64,000 bases of DNA from Ignavibacteriae bacterium HGW-Ignavibacteriae-2 (GTDB lineage Bacteria > Bacteroidota > Ignavibacteria > Ignavibacteriales > Melioribacteraceae): positions 36,791-100,790 of the forward strand of contig PGYT01000005.1 of the NCBI GenBank assembly GCA_002839805.1. The letters run 5' to 3'. How positions within the stretch are numbered: the stretch's first letter is position 1; the number at the start of each line of letters is the position of its first letter. Positions 28,460 through 38,240 of the stretch are shown here, one piece after another. The notes under the pieces were generated by a model. It was not told where the DNA came from, did not search any database, and saw only the letters and a program-made list of their open reading frames with translations. A program made the position numbers and the translations under genes.

Positions 28460-31018
28460 ATGATAAAAACTCGAATTATTTTAACCTTGCTCTTAATTTA
28501 TAATTTTTCTGGATTATTCTCACAAATCAAAATAAAAGAGTTGCCCGCTTATAACTTTTCTGCCTACGCACAGGAGTTTTTAATTAGTAATGAGTATCGT
28601 GAGATAATACCTCTTAACGATAACTGGAAAGCTTATACCGAAGAATCGAGTGAAAAAGGTATACAAGTAAATCTGCCATGCCTGTTCACAAATGCCAACA
28701 AACTAATTTTCGAAAAAGAGTTTTCAATATCCGAAGCTGTAATAAAAGAAAAAGATTTAGTGTTCAGGGCTCTGGGGATTAATTATTCGGCGGAAATTTT
28801 ATTAAATGATGTTGTGATATTTAAAAACGATGTATCAAACATTCCATTTTCTGTAGAATTGACGAGGGAACTGTTAAAAACAAAAGAACCTAACAATTTA
28901 AAAATAATTGTGAGCTTCAAACTTGACGACGAGAACACTATTCCCCCGGTTCAAAGATTTTTATTTCCAGAAAATAGCGGTGGAATAACCAGGGATGTTT
29001 TTATAGAAGTATTGCCCTTAAGAAGAATTGAAATAAAAGATCTCAGGAACAAATTTTCAAACAAATACAACGGAGTAAGCGTAGGCATTAATCTCACTCC
29101 ATATTTTCATTTCTTAAAAAAAGATTCAACTTCTGCCACTAATTACGATATATCGTATAGAGTAACAGGACAGGCAGGAAATTTGGTTTCTTCAGAAAAG
29201 AAAAATTATTCGTCAAATCATACTTCAAGTATAAATACTTCTCTATATATTTCTAATCCATTGTTGTGGACTCCCGATAATCCGAATTCTTATAGACTTG
29301 ATATTGAGCTAAGTTCCAGTGGAAAAATAATTGATAGAGTTTCCAAACCTTTAATTTTCTATGAATTAATAGCGGATTCGGAAACCACATTGTTGAATGG
29401 AAAAGAGTTTAATTTGAAAGGCACTACCTATATCCCCCAAAATGAATATAGGGTAGCAAAGCCAATTTATGATGAGCTCCGTGAAGACCTGCTTACAATT
29501 AAAAAAATGGGATTTAATGCTGTACGATTCGCAAAATCAATCCCTCATATATATGCTTTGCAATTATGTGAACAATTGGGACTTTTGGCCTTTGTTGAAT
29601 TGCCAATACATTCCGTTCCGGAATATTTTGCCGAAAAAGAAAGTTACCAGCACAGAGCATTAAACTTAACAATCAAGTTTCTGGATAGTTTCAAAGATCA
29701 ACAAGTAATTGCCGGTATTGGTGTCGGAACGTCATATATTGCTTCATCTGCGATTCATAGGAATTTTATAGGCAAAATTGCAGCGCGGATTAAGTCAAAG
29801 ACTAATAAAATTACATATGCTTCATACTTAGGAACAAACATTTATCCTGCAGAAAACATAGATTTGATGGGAGTTGAAATTTTTAATGCGGAGCCTGAAT
29901 TGGCATTAAAAAATTTAGTTAGTTCCAAAACAGGTAACTCCAGAATTTTTATCAGTGAAGCCACATATCCAAATTATTATAACAGTCGGGCCGGGTATCT
30001 GGATAAATTTACTTTGGAGGCCCAGGCAAAATACTTTGAAGACTTAATAAATTATTCTGAAAAAATTCATCTATCAGGCTTTTTTATAAATTCATTCAAT
30101 AATTATCATGGCGATTATAGCTCTTTTTGTTCTGGGTATAATTCTGAAAAAATATACAATATAGGGATAACAGATGATCTTAAAAATCCCAACAGGATAA
30201 CTTATAAAGTTATTAGCTCAAAACTAACAAGTTCAGAGCGAGTTACAATTCCTATCGGCTCTTCGGTAGACGATTCACCTATTTTTATAATATTTGTTGG
30301 GCTTGCTCTTGCAATTTTGATGGCAATTATAATCAATACCAAGAAAAAATTCAGAGAAGACGCGTCGCGCGCGCTCCTAAGACCATACAATTTTTATTCT
30401 GACATACGCGACCAGAGAATTTTAAGCGGATTTCATACTTTTGCTCTTATGTTTATTTTGGCCGGCTCACACTCTCTTCTTCTCACAAATCTGTTTTTCT
30501 ACGTAAAGGGCAACGAAATTGTTGAGAGAATTCTGATTGCGTTCGCTATTCCCAAAATTTTAGAATGGTTCAGCTACCTTGCCTGGCACCCTGTATCAGC
30601 TTTTATTTATATGTTTATTTTTACCCTTTTACTCTTTGTAATAATAGCTGCAATTATTAAGGTGGCCTCTTTCTTTGTTAAAACAAAAGTGCTTTTCTTA
30701 AACATTTATTTTGTTGTTGTTTGGGCCTTTTTGCCCTTAACAATTTTGCTGCCAATAAAATTAATATTATACAGAGTGTTACTCGCGGATATTATTAATG
30801 TTTACATTTATATTTTTTTGGCTATCTATTTTGTTTGGATTGTACAAAGGATCATTAAAGGTGTTTACGTTATCTTCGACATATCCCGAAGTGTTGTTTA
30901 TTTATACTCAATCCTTTTTCTATTAGTATCATTTGGCGCGGTAATGTTATTCGCACAAATGTCAAATTCTACAGTTTATTATATAATTACAACTTTAAAA
31001 CAATTTCAACTGATTTAA
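28460..31018 (+). CDS. GH2-like protein fused to a polytopic membrane domain; probable pseudoenzyme
   Basis: 852 residues. A signal peptide (~1-22) is followed by a GH2 jelly-roll domain (~50-185; ENSGGITRDVFIEV), an Ig-like domain (~195-315) and a TIM-barrel-like domain (~315-610; KMGFNAVRFAKSIPHIYALQLCEQLGLL). One membrane helix lies at ~618-640, with about five more at ~670-852. In GH2 glycosidases the acid/base Glu lies in a WS-x-GNE motif; here the aligned segment reads IAGIGVGTSYIA, so that residue looks absent. A Glu at the nucleophile position remains (FISEATYP). The C-terminal part resembles Yip1-type membrane domains; I am unsure. A membrane-tethered carbohydrate-binding or sensory protein is the likeliest role. 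Confidence 0.8.
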   Translation: MIKTRIILTLLLIYNFSGLFSQIKIKELPAYNFSAYAQEFLISNEYREIIPLNDNWKAYTEESSEKGIQVNLPCLFTNANKLIFEKEFSISEAVIKEKDLVFRALGINYSAEILLNDVVIFKNDVSNIPFSVELTRELLKTKEPNNLKIIVSFKLDDENTIPPVQRFLFPENSGGITRDVFIEVLPLRRIEIKDLRNKFSNKYNGVSVGINLTPYFHFLKKDSTSATNYDISYRVTGQAGNLVSSEKKNYSSNHTSSINTSLYISNPLLWTPDNPNSYRLDIELSSSGKIIDRVSKPLIFYELIADSETTLLNGKEFNLKGTTYIPQNEYRVAKPIYDELREDLLTIKKMGFNAVRFAKSIPHIYALQLCEQLGLLAFVELPIHSVPEYFAEKESYQHRALNLTIKFLDSFKDQQVIAGIGVGTSYIASSAIHRNFIGKIAARIKSKTNKITYASYLGTNIYPAENIDLMGVEIFNAEPELALKNLVSSKTGNSRIFISEATYPNYYNSRAGYLDKFTLEAQAKYFEDLINYSEKIHLSGFFINSFNNYHGDYSSFCSGYNSEKIYNIGITDDLKNPNRITYKVISSKLTSSERVTIPIGSSVDDSPIFIIFVGLALAILMAIIINTKKKFREDASRALLRPYNFYSDIRDQRILSGFHTFALMFILAGSHSLLLTNLFFYVKGNEIVERILIAFAIPKILEWFSYLAWHPVSAFIYMFIFTLLLFVIIAAIIKVASFFVKTKVLFLNIYFVVVWAFLPLTILLPIKLILYRVLLADIINVYIYIFLAIYFVWIVQRIIKGVYVIFDISRSVVYLYSILFLLVSFGAVMLFAQMSNSTVYYIITTLKQFQLI

Positions 31019-31028
31019 GAGTTACCCA

Positions 31029-34000
31029 TTGTATCTATCTAAATTAGAAATATTCGGGTTCAAGTCCTTTGCCAACAAAACTTTAATAAATTTTACTAAA
31101 GGCATTACAGGTATAGTTGGCCCGAACGGATGTGGTAAAACAAATATTGTTGACGGAATCAGATGGGTGTTAGGTGAACAGAAATCCAGCACATTACGCA
31201 GCGATAAAATGGAAAATGTGATATTTAACGGTACTCGTTTAAAAAAACCGATGGGGATGGCGGAAATTTCACTTACGTTAGTTAACGATAAAAATGTTCT
31301 TCCCACCGAATATACCGAAGTAACGATAACACGCAGAATTTTCAGATCAGGCGAGAGCGAGTATCTTCTAAATAAAAACATTTGTAGACTGAAAGATATT
31401 ACTAATCTGTTCATGGATACTGGAATGGGAACAAACGCCTATTCAGTAATTGAGTTAAAAATGGTTGAAACCATTTTAAGTAATAAAGCTGATGAACGAA
31501 GGAATATGTTCGAAGAAGCCGCCGGAGTTAATAAATATAAACTTCGCAGAAGGTTGTCGTTAAAAAAACTTGATGAAGTTAAAGGAGACCTTGTACGAGT
31601 AAACGATATCGTCGCAGAAGTAGATAAAAATGTTCGATCACTTCAGCGTCAGGCTAATAAAGCCGATAAATACAATCAGATTCAATCTGTGCTGCGCGAA
31701 AAAGAAATAGACCTTGCCGAAAGGGAATTTTCAAAAGGAACATCCAAAAGAAATTTATTAGAAACACAAAAAGGTGATTTGAATGAAAAGAAACTTTTTG
31801 TGGATAGCGAGATAAGAAGAATTGAGAATGACCTGATTCGATTAAGAGACAAAATAAGAGGCATTGAGGACGAGTTAAATAAAAAACGAACTATTCTAAA
31901 CTTGGAATCCGAAAAGCTGCACGATCTTCAAAATAATATTTCTGTAAGTGAAGAGAGAGAAAGATCTCTTAATAGAAATCTCGAAAGATATATTTCGGAA
32001 TTGGAAGAATTAAAAGTTCAATATGAAGAAGTGCTTGAAAGTATAGTTGAAACTCAGGAACTTAGTATTGAAGTTGAAAGAAAGATTGAACATAAAAAAG
32101 AAATAATTGATAATTCCACAGAGCTAATTGATACAAAAAAAACGGAATTACAATCAAGACGTAACTCTCTTAAACAGCTAACCGATTCAGCCATTCAACT
32201 TAATAAAGTTATTAATGCAAAAGAAAATTCTCTTAACAACTCAAAAAAAACGCGTGATAAACTTAATCAGGAAATAGAAAAATTTAATAGTCTTATACAA
32301 AAAGCTACAGGTAACATAGCAAAATCAGTCGGTTTTCTTGAAGACTTAAATTTAGAAAGAGAAAATATTCAATCCAAAATTGAAGAAACAGATGAATTGC
32401 TCGCTTCGAAACAAAAAGAAAAAGATCATTTGGAAAAAGAAGTTGCAGATTTGAGACAAAAAGAACTTGAAGAAAAAAATGTAATTAATGCTCTAAGTAA
32501 CAAAATAGAATTACTCCAATCAATGCTTACCAATTTGGAAGGAGTATCAAGCGCGTCAAAATTATTAATTGAAAATGATTCCTGGACATCAAAAGAGAAA
32601 ACACTTTTTGCGGATGTTGGTAATACAGACGACCAACACCGTTTTGCTTTGGAAGCGTCATTAAAATTTGTTCTTAATAATCTCATGATCGAAAACATTA
32701 ACGATCTGAATAGCGCTGTTAAATATCTTAAAGAGAATGATCTTGGGAAAGCCTCATTTTATTTGTTGAACGGACACGAAGAAACAAAAAAAAGTTTTCT
32801 CGATAAACTGTTCGATTTCTCTTTAAAAAGAAAAATAAAAAAACTTGAGCAGGAAGATGGATTTATCGATTGGGCTTATAAATTTGTTCAAACAAAAGCT
32901 AAATGGGAGCCATATTTCAAAAAAGTATTAAGAACAAGTGCAGTTGTAAAAGATTTGGCAGTTGCAATTGAGATGTCTAAAAAATTTCCTCAATTTTCAT
33001 TTACTACTCTTAATGGCGACATGGTGCAAAAGGATGGTTTAATTGAGGCTGGGTCTTTACCAAAAGCAGACGAAACTCTTTTTGGACGGAAACAATTGTT
33101 AGAGGATCTTATCGCGGAACTACCCAAATACAAAAAAAACCTGCAAAAATTATCCGATTTGGTCAATGAGACAACAGAAAATATTGAGAAAATTAATCTT
33201 AAAAATATTTCCGACAAAGGAAGGTTGTTGCTAAACGAACTCAACAATATTGAAAAACAGATTTCCCAGATAGAATTTGAAAAAAACAAATATTCAGAAG
33301 AAATTGATTTAGCGCAACAAAAAATTCAACAATTGGCCCGCGAAGCTACCACTCTCGACAATGAATTTAATTCATTGTCCGAAGAAATTTCCAGCCTGAA
33401 AGCAAAAGAAATTTCGGAAAATGAGGATCTCGCAAAAAATGAAACCGAATTGAAACACTTTGAGAATGAATACAATAATGTGGTTTCGGAAATCAATCAG
33501 GAAAAACTTGAACTTGAACGTATGCGTGGAAAGTTGCAGAATGAAAAAAACGAACAAACCCGCCTTACAATTACAAAAGAAAAAATAGAAAGTACGACTG
33601 AAAAACGTCAGCAAGAAATTATATCTATAAACGAAGAAATCAATACAATATCGAATGTATTAGAAGAAAAGAAGTATGAATATGAGGATTGTAGCGCGAT
33701 TAGGAATAAACTTGTTGAAGAAGAAAATGAAATAAAAGAAAGATTAAAAATAGTTAAAACTGAGGCTTCGGAATATGAATCGCAGCTTAACGGCTTTAGA
33801 AACGACAGACAACAAATTTCTGATAACATTCATGAATTTGATATTCAGTCGAGTGAATTAAAAATGAGGCTTCAGAATATTGCTGAACATATTAAGGAAG
33901 AATACGCTCAGGAATTAGTTTACAAAGAATTCGAAGATATGGATCAATTCGATTTTCGTTCAACTACAAATGAAGTTCAGGATTACAAACAAAGATTAAA

Positions 34001-34619
34001 ATCGCTGGGTCCAATTAATTTATTAGCCTATTCTGAATACGAGGAAGAAAACGAGCGATTGGAGTTTTTAACAAAACAAAGAGATGACTTGGTTAAATCC
34101 GAAAAAGATCTTATAAAAACCATTGATGATATTAACCAAGCGGCCGAAATATTATTTGTTGACACATTCAAACTGATTAGAGAGAATTTTATAAAAATTT
34201 TTCAATCTCTGTTTAATCCTGGCGATGAAGCAGATCTTATACTTCAGGAAGGCGTGGACCCTCTTGAAGCGAAAATTGAAATTCTGGCCAAACCCAAAGG
34301 GAAACGTCCAACCTCAATTGAATTGCTCTCCGGAGGCGAAAAAACACTTACGGCTACAGCTTTGCTTTTTGCTATTTATCTTGTTAAACCAAGTCCGTTC
34401 TGTATATTAGATGAAGTGGACGCACCGCTTGACGACGCCAATGTGGATCGTTTCTCAAAACTATTAAAAGAATTTAGTACGAACACACAGTTTATTATAG
34501 TAACTCACAATAAAAGAACAATGCTCGCTGCAGAAAACATGTATGGAGTTACTATACAGGAGGAAGGAATTTCTAAAATTGCTGGTGTTCAATTTAACGA
34601 TGATTTTAGTGCGAATTAA
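31029..34619 (+). CDS. smc: Chromosome segregation ATPase SMC
   Basis: Condensin subunit that dimerises and organises the chromosome with ScpA/ScpB. The 1196-residue protein starts at TTG (31029), 10 bases after the previous stop; MYLSKLEIFGFKSFANKT is the canonical SMC N-terminus. It has Walker A at GIVGPNGCGKTNIVDGI (~32-48), long coiled coils (~170-500 and ~680-1000), a hinge (~510-670), the signature LLSGGEKTLTATALLF and Walker B LDEVDAPLDDANV. Length matches bacterial SMC. It opens the run leading to the lipid A genes, with only one base before the next ATG. Confidence 0.97.
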   Translation: MYLSKLEIFGFKSFANKTLINFTKGITGIVGPNGCGKTNIVDGIRWVLGEQKSSTLRSDKMENVIFNGTRLKKPMGMAEISLTLVNDKNVLPTEYTEVTITRRIFRSGESEYLLNKNICRLKDITNLFMDTGMGTNAYSVIELKMVETILSNKADERRNMFEEAAGVNKYKLRRRLSLKKLDEVKGDLVRVNDIVAEVDKNVRSLQRQANKADKYNQIQSVLREKEIDLAEREFSKGTSKRNLLETQKGDLNEKKLFVDSEIRRIENDLIRLRDKIRGIEDELNKKRTILNLESEKLHDLQNNISVSEERERSLNRNLERYISELEELKVQYEEVLESIVETQELSIEVERKIEHKKEIIDNSTELIDTKKTELQSRRNSLKQLTDSAIQLNKVINAKENSLNNSKKTRDKLNQEIEKFNSLIQKATGNIAKSVGFLEDLNLERENIQSKIEETDELLASKQKEKDHLEKEVADLRQKELEEKNVINALSNKIELLQSMLTNLEGVSSASKLLIENDSWTSKEKTLFADVGNTDDQHRFALEASLKFVLNNLMIENINDLNSAVKYLKENDLGKASFYLLNGHEETKKSFLDKLFDFSLKRKIKKLEQEDGFIDWAYKFVQTKAKWEPYFKKVLRTSAVVKDLAVAIEMSKKFPQFSFTTLNGDMVQKDGLIEAGSLPKADETLFGRKQLLEDLIAELPKYKKNLQKLSDLVNETTENIEKINLKNISDKGRLLLNELNNIEKQISQIEFEKNKYSEEIDLAQQKIQQLAREATTLDNEFNSLSEEISSLKAKEISENEDLAKNETELKHFENEYNNVVSEINQEKLELERMRGKLQNEKNEQTRLTITKEKIESTTEKRQQEIISINEEINTISNVLEEKKYEYEDCSAIRNKLVEEENEIKERLKIVKTEASEYESQLNGFRNDRQQISDNIHEFDIQSSELKMRLQNIAEHIKEEYAQELVYKEFEDMDQFDFRSTTNEVQDYKQRLKSLGPINLLAYSEYEEENERLEFLTKQRDDLVKSEKDLIKTIDDINQAAEILFVDTFKLIRENFIKIFQSLFNPGDEADLILQEGVDPLEAKIEILAKPKGKRPTSIELLSGGEKTLTATALLFAIYLVKPSPFCILDEVDAPLDDANVDRFSKLLKEFSTNTQFIIVTHNKRTMLAAENMYGVTIQEEGISKIAGVQFNDDFSAN

Positions 34620-34620
34620 T

Positions 34621-35358
34621 ATGAACTATATCCCTGCCGAAAATAGAACTTATAAAATATTTGTCGATTTCGACGGCACAATATCGAGGCAGGATATTGG
34701 CGAGAATATGTTTTTACGTTTCGGTGATCCCGCAGAAGCAAACCGGATTATTGAGCGTTGGATAAAAAATGAGATTTCTTCAACAGAATCCTGGAAATTG
34801 TTATGCGCAACTGTTAAAAATTTTGATGTAACTGAATTTGAACTTTTTCTTGATGAAATTGAAATTGATGAGGGATTTGTTGAGTTCGAAAAATTTTGTG
34901 TTAAAAATAAGATCAATATTTATATACTTAGCGATGGATTGGACTATTATATAACCAGATTTCTTTCAAAATTTGGTTTAAATCATCTGACCGTGTATTC
35001 GAATCAGCTGAAATTCGGGGAAAAGAATAAGCTGATTCCATCTTTTCCTTACAGTGACGAAGAATGCACTAAATGCGCAAATTGTAAACGTAATCATATA
35101 ATTTCTAATAGCTCTGATGAGGACTTTACAATTTACATAGGAGATGGGTATTCGGACACATGTCCTGCTCAATATGTGGATTTTATTTTTGCTAAAAATT
35201 CCCTGCTAAAATATTGCGAAAAGGAAAGAATTTCGTATTACCCTTTCGGTAATTTTAAAGAAGTTCGTTTCCGTATAGAAGAAATGCTAAAGAAAAGGCG
35301 ATTACGTAAAAGACATCAGGCACAACTTAAAAGACGTGAAGTGTATCTACAGGGATAA
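34621..35358 (+). CDS. MtnX-like HAD phosphatase
   Basis: A 245-residue HAD-family phosphatase. Catalytic motif I is FVDFDGTISRQD, motif II includes ILSDGLDYYI, and motif III/IV is YIGDGYSDTCPA. A Cys cluster (ECTKCANCKRN) matches the cysteine motif of MtnX-like enzymes. MtnX dephosphorylates hydroxy-ketomethylthiopentenyl phosphate in methionine salvage, but no other salvage gene is nearby, so the substrate is open; phosphoserine-phosphatase-like activity is an alternative. Start ATG 34621 lies 1 base after the smc stop; an upstream in-frame extension into smc is an artefact. The basic C-terminus (KKRRLRKRHQAQ) is notable. Confidence 0.85.
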   Translation: MNYIPAENRTYKIFVDFDGTISRQDIGENMFLRFGDPAEANRIIERWIKNEISSTESWKLLCATVKNFDVTEFELFLDEIEIDEGFVEFEKFCVKNKINIYILSDGLDYYITRFLSKFGLNHLTVYSNQLKFGEKNKLIPSFPYSDEECTKCANCKRNHIISNSSDEDFTIYIGDGYSDTCPAQYVDFIFAKNSLLKYCEKERISYYPFGNFKEVRFRIEEMLKKRRLRKRHQAQLKRREVYLQG

Positions 35359-35375
35359 TATTAAATGGTGGCTTG

Positions 35376-36494
35376 TTGAATAAAATATTAATTATTGCAG
35401 GTGAAGCCTCGGGTGACATTCACGGTGCCGAGCTGATAAAGGAAATAAAAAAAACTGTTCCCGGCACCTTATTTTACGGTATTGGCGGCGATAGAATGAT
35501 TGCCGAAGGACTTGAAGCGAAATATCATATTAAAGAGATGGCTTTTCTCGGTTTCGCTGAAGTAGTGAAGCATCTGCCGTTTATATTAAAGGTTCAGCGG
35601 GTACTATTAGATTTTGTAGAACAGGAAAAAATTGAAAAAATTGTACTGATCGATTACCCCGGCTTTAATTTAAATATCGCCAAAAAGTTAAAAAAACTCG
35701 GCGTTAAAATTTATTATTACATTGCGCCTCAGATTTGGGCGTGGGGAAAAAAAAGAGTAAAAAAAATTAAGAAACGAATTGATAAAATGATTGTAGTATT
35801 TCCATTCGAGGAAGAGTTTTATAAAAATGCCGGCATTGAAGTCGATTTTGTCGGTAATCCATTGGTCAATAAAATTGAAAACTATAACTATACTCCAAAA
35901 GACGACTTTTATTCTGAATATTCACTCGATATAAAAAAAGAAATATTACTAATAATGCCAGGGAGCAGAAAGCACGAAATTGAGAAGATTTTTGAACAAT
36001 CAATAAAAGCTGCGTGTAAACTAGCTATTGAATTAAATTTTCAAATAATAATAGCATGCCCCGAAAATATTGATGATGAATTATTCGATCAGTACAGGAA
36101 AGATTACAATTTTAAGATTATAAGAAATCAGTCTTACAATCTTATGAAATTTGCAAAATTCGGTATTATTAAATCGGGAACTTCTACAATGGAGGCGGCT
36201 CTGCTGAAGCTACCATTTATTGTAGTTTATGCGACATCTAATTTAACTTATTGGATAGGCAGAACTCTTGTAAAAGTGGACAACCTGGCGATGCCCAACA
36301 TTATTGCCGGGAAACAAATAGTAACTGAATTTATTCAAAACGATTTGAAAGCGGATAAAATATATACGCATATTAAAAACTTCTTACAAAATGAAAAAGA
36401 TATTGAAAATATGCGTGCAGAATTATTGAAGGTAAAAGAAAAATTAGGCAAAAAATCTGCGGCAGAATTAGCCGCAAAAATTATTTGCGCGTAA
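35376..36494 (+). CDS. lpxB: Lipid-A-disaccharide synthase
   Basis: GT19 enzyme joining UDP-2,3-diacylglucosamine and lipid X to form the lipid A disaccharide. The N-terminus NKILIIAGEASGDIHGAEL is diagnostic; also YYIAPQIWAWGKKR, MPGSRKHEIEKI and KSGTSTMEAALL. The start is a TTG; of two adjacent TTGs (35373, 35376) I prefer 35376 because GGTGG lies 4 bases upstream. Length ~372 is usual. It heads a lipid A trio with the acyltransferase and lpxK downstream. Confidence 0.95.
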   Translation: MNKILIIAGEASGDIHGAELIKEIKKTVPGTLFYGIGGDRMIAEGLEAKYHIKEMAFLGFAEVVKHLPFILKVQRVLLDFVEQEKIEKIVLIDYPGFNLNIAKKLKKLGVKIYYYIAPQIWAWGKKRVKKIKKRIDKMIVVFPFEEEFYKNAGIEVDFVGNPLVNKIENYNYTPKDDFYSEYSLDIKKEILLIMPGSRKHEIEKIFEQSIKAACKLAIELNFQIIIACPENIDDELFDQYRKDYNFKIIRNQSYNLMKFAKFGIIKSGTSTMEAALLKLPFIVVYATSNLTYWIGRTLVKVDNLAMPNIIAGKQIVTEFIQNDLKADKIYTHIKNFLQNEKDIENMRAELLKVKEKLGKKSAAELAAKIICA

Positions 36495-36505
36495 GGTTTA
36501 ATGAA

Positions 36506-37159
36506 TTGAAAGGTATTAAAGCTAACTTACTGCATGTTTTTGGTAGAGCATTATTACACATTATTGTAACCGTTCTTTGTAAGACTGTAAGAATTGAGTT
36601 GAAAAATTTCACTCAAATTAAATCTTATTTGGATACCAATAGAAAGTTTATAATTGCCTTCTGGCACGGAACAATGCTTATTCCATGGTATGTTTTCAGG
36701 GGCAACTCTATTGCCGCTCTCGTAAGTAAAAGTAAAGACGGAGAATTGTTAAATCGGGTTTTGGAGAAATGGAAATATGACGTTGTGCGAGGCTCCAGCA
36801 GAGATGGAGGTAAATACGCACTGGAAATCATGGTAAATAAAACTTCTCAAAATTCATCTGTTGCTATTACACCCGATGGACCAATTGGTCCGGCTTTACA
36901 AATGAAAGCCGGTGCAGTTATTTTAGCACACCGGTCTGGATTGCCTATTTTTTTTGTTGGAGTTAATTATAAAAAATCTGTTAAACTAAATAGTTGGGAT
37001 AAGTTCGAAATTCCGAAACCTTTTAGTAAAATAAATTGCGTCGTTTCGGATGCTGTTTTTATTCCCAAAGAATTGAACCGGAAAGAAATTTCGGATAAAA
37101 TAGAAGATTGCCAAACATTGCTTAACAATCTTCAGAAAGAGGCTTTAAATATTGCTTAA
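36506..37159 (+). CDS. DUF374 lysophospholipid-acyltransferase-family protein
   Basis: 217 residues. The acyltransferase motif FWHGTMLIPWY and TPDGPIGPALQMKAGAV mark the DUF374 family, a branch of the LPLAT superfamily found next to lipid A genes and thought to act on lipid A or phospholipids. I chose TTG 36506 because AAGG lies 9 bases upstream, just past the lpxB stop. A TTG at 36485 would start inside lpxB without a ribosome binding site. Its end overlaps lpxK by 8 bases. A secondary acyltransferase of lipid A is the likely role. Confidence 0.85.
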   Translation: MKGIKANLLHVFGRALLHIIVTVLCKTVRIELKNFTQIKSYLDTNRKFIIAFWHGTMLIPWYVFRGNSIAALVSKSKDGELLNRVLEKWKYDVVRGSSRDGGKYALEIMVNKTSQNSSVAITPDGPIGPALQMKAGAVILAHRSGLPIFFVGVNYKKSVKLNSWDKFEIPKPFSKINCVVSDAVFIPKELNRKEISDKIEDCQTLLNNLQKEALNIA

Positions 37160-38201
37160 TTTACTAAAAATAATTGTGTCGCCGCTTATGCCGATTTATT
37201 TATCAATAATCAGTTTTCGAAACTGGTTGTTTGATAAAAATATTTTTAAAGCTGATAAAGTGAATTCGAAAGTTATATCAATTGGAAATATTACAGTTGG
37301 TGGTTCTGGGAAAACGCCTACGGTTATTAAAGTTAGTAACATTCTTAAATCATCCGGAAAAAGAACAGGCGTATTAAGCCGCGGTTATGGCAGAAGCACT
37401 GCTGGATACAAATTAGTTAATAACGGAACTGACACCATACTGCCGGTTAAAGAATGCGGCGATGAAATGTTTCTTGTTGTTAACGAGTGTAATATTCCGG
37501 GAGCAGTTGCGGAAAGAAGAGCTGAAGGAGCCCATAAGTTTTTAGAAGATGTACCCCTCGATGTAATTGTGCTCGATGATGCTTTTCAGCACAGGTGGAT
37601 CCACAGGGATTTGGATATTGTTATGTTCGATCAAAGATTTTTACTCAAAAATTCGCTTCTTCATCATAGACTACTGCCATTAGGTATAATGCGTGAACCC
37701 TTTAGTTCGGTCGAACGAGCGGATATAATAATTATAAACAGAAAATTTTCCGAAAAAAAAGATTTATCGGAAAAACTCCTCGAAAGATTCCGTAATAAAA
37801 AAATTTATTACGGTTATTATGATGCGATAGGAATTTATGATGTAAAGACCCATCACTTTTATTCTCTCGAAGAGTTTAAGGGACAAAAAAGTTTGGTGGT
37901 CTGTGGAATCGCGAGACCGTATTCTTTTTTGAATGTTTTAGAATCAAATTCAATAGATATTAAGAATAAATTGATTTTCTCTGATCATAAGGATTATTCT
38001 TTAAAGGAAATAAATGATATACGTAAAAAGTTTTACGATACAAATTCATTTAGCGTTTTAACAACTCAAAAGGATTCCGTTAAATTAACTAATTATTCGA
38101 AAGAGCTTGATGATATTGATGTTTATTATCTTAAAATAGATTTAAAACTGGAAGATGAGGAGAATTTCAAAAAGGATTTATTAGAAATATTTGACAAATA
38201 A
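37152..38201 (+). CDS. lpxK: Tetraacyldisaccharide 4'-kinase
   Basis: Phosphorylates the 4' position of the lipid A disaccharide using ATP, at the inner membrane. It has an N-terminal membrane-associated helix, Walker A at GNITVGGSGKTPTVIK (~46-61), GVLSRGYGRS and the DDAFQHRWIHRDLDIV motif. It starts at TTG (37152) with AGAGG 10 bases upstream, overlapping the acyltransferase gene. Length 349 is normal. Confidence 0.95.
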   Translation: MLNLLKIIVSPLMPIYLSIISFRNWLFDKNIFKADKVNSKVISIGNITVGGSGKTPTVIKVSNILKSSGKRTGVLSRGYGRSTAGYKLVNNGTDTILPVKECGDEMFLVVNECNIPGAVAERRAEGAHKFLEDVPLDVIVLDDAFQHRWIHRDLDIVMFDQRFLLKNSLLHHRLLPLGIMREPFSSVERADIIIINRKFSEKKDLSEKLLERFRNKKIYYGYYDAIGIYDVKTHHFYSLEEFKGQKSLVVCGIARPYSFLNVLESNSIDIKNKLIFSDHKDYSLKEINDIRKKFYDTNSFSVLTTQKDSVKLTNYSKELDDIDVYYLKIDLKLEDEENFKKDLLEIFDK

Positions 38202-38240
38202 CTAATTACTTATTCGATTAACCTATTTGGAGGTAGCCAT

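Noticed and set aside
34543..34620. Extended start of the MtnX-like phosphatase inside smc
   Set aside because: These 26 residues overlap conserved smc C-terminal coding sequence; ATG 34621 immediately after the smc stop gives the family's normal N-terminus.
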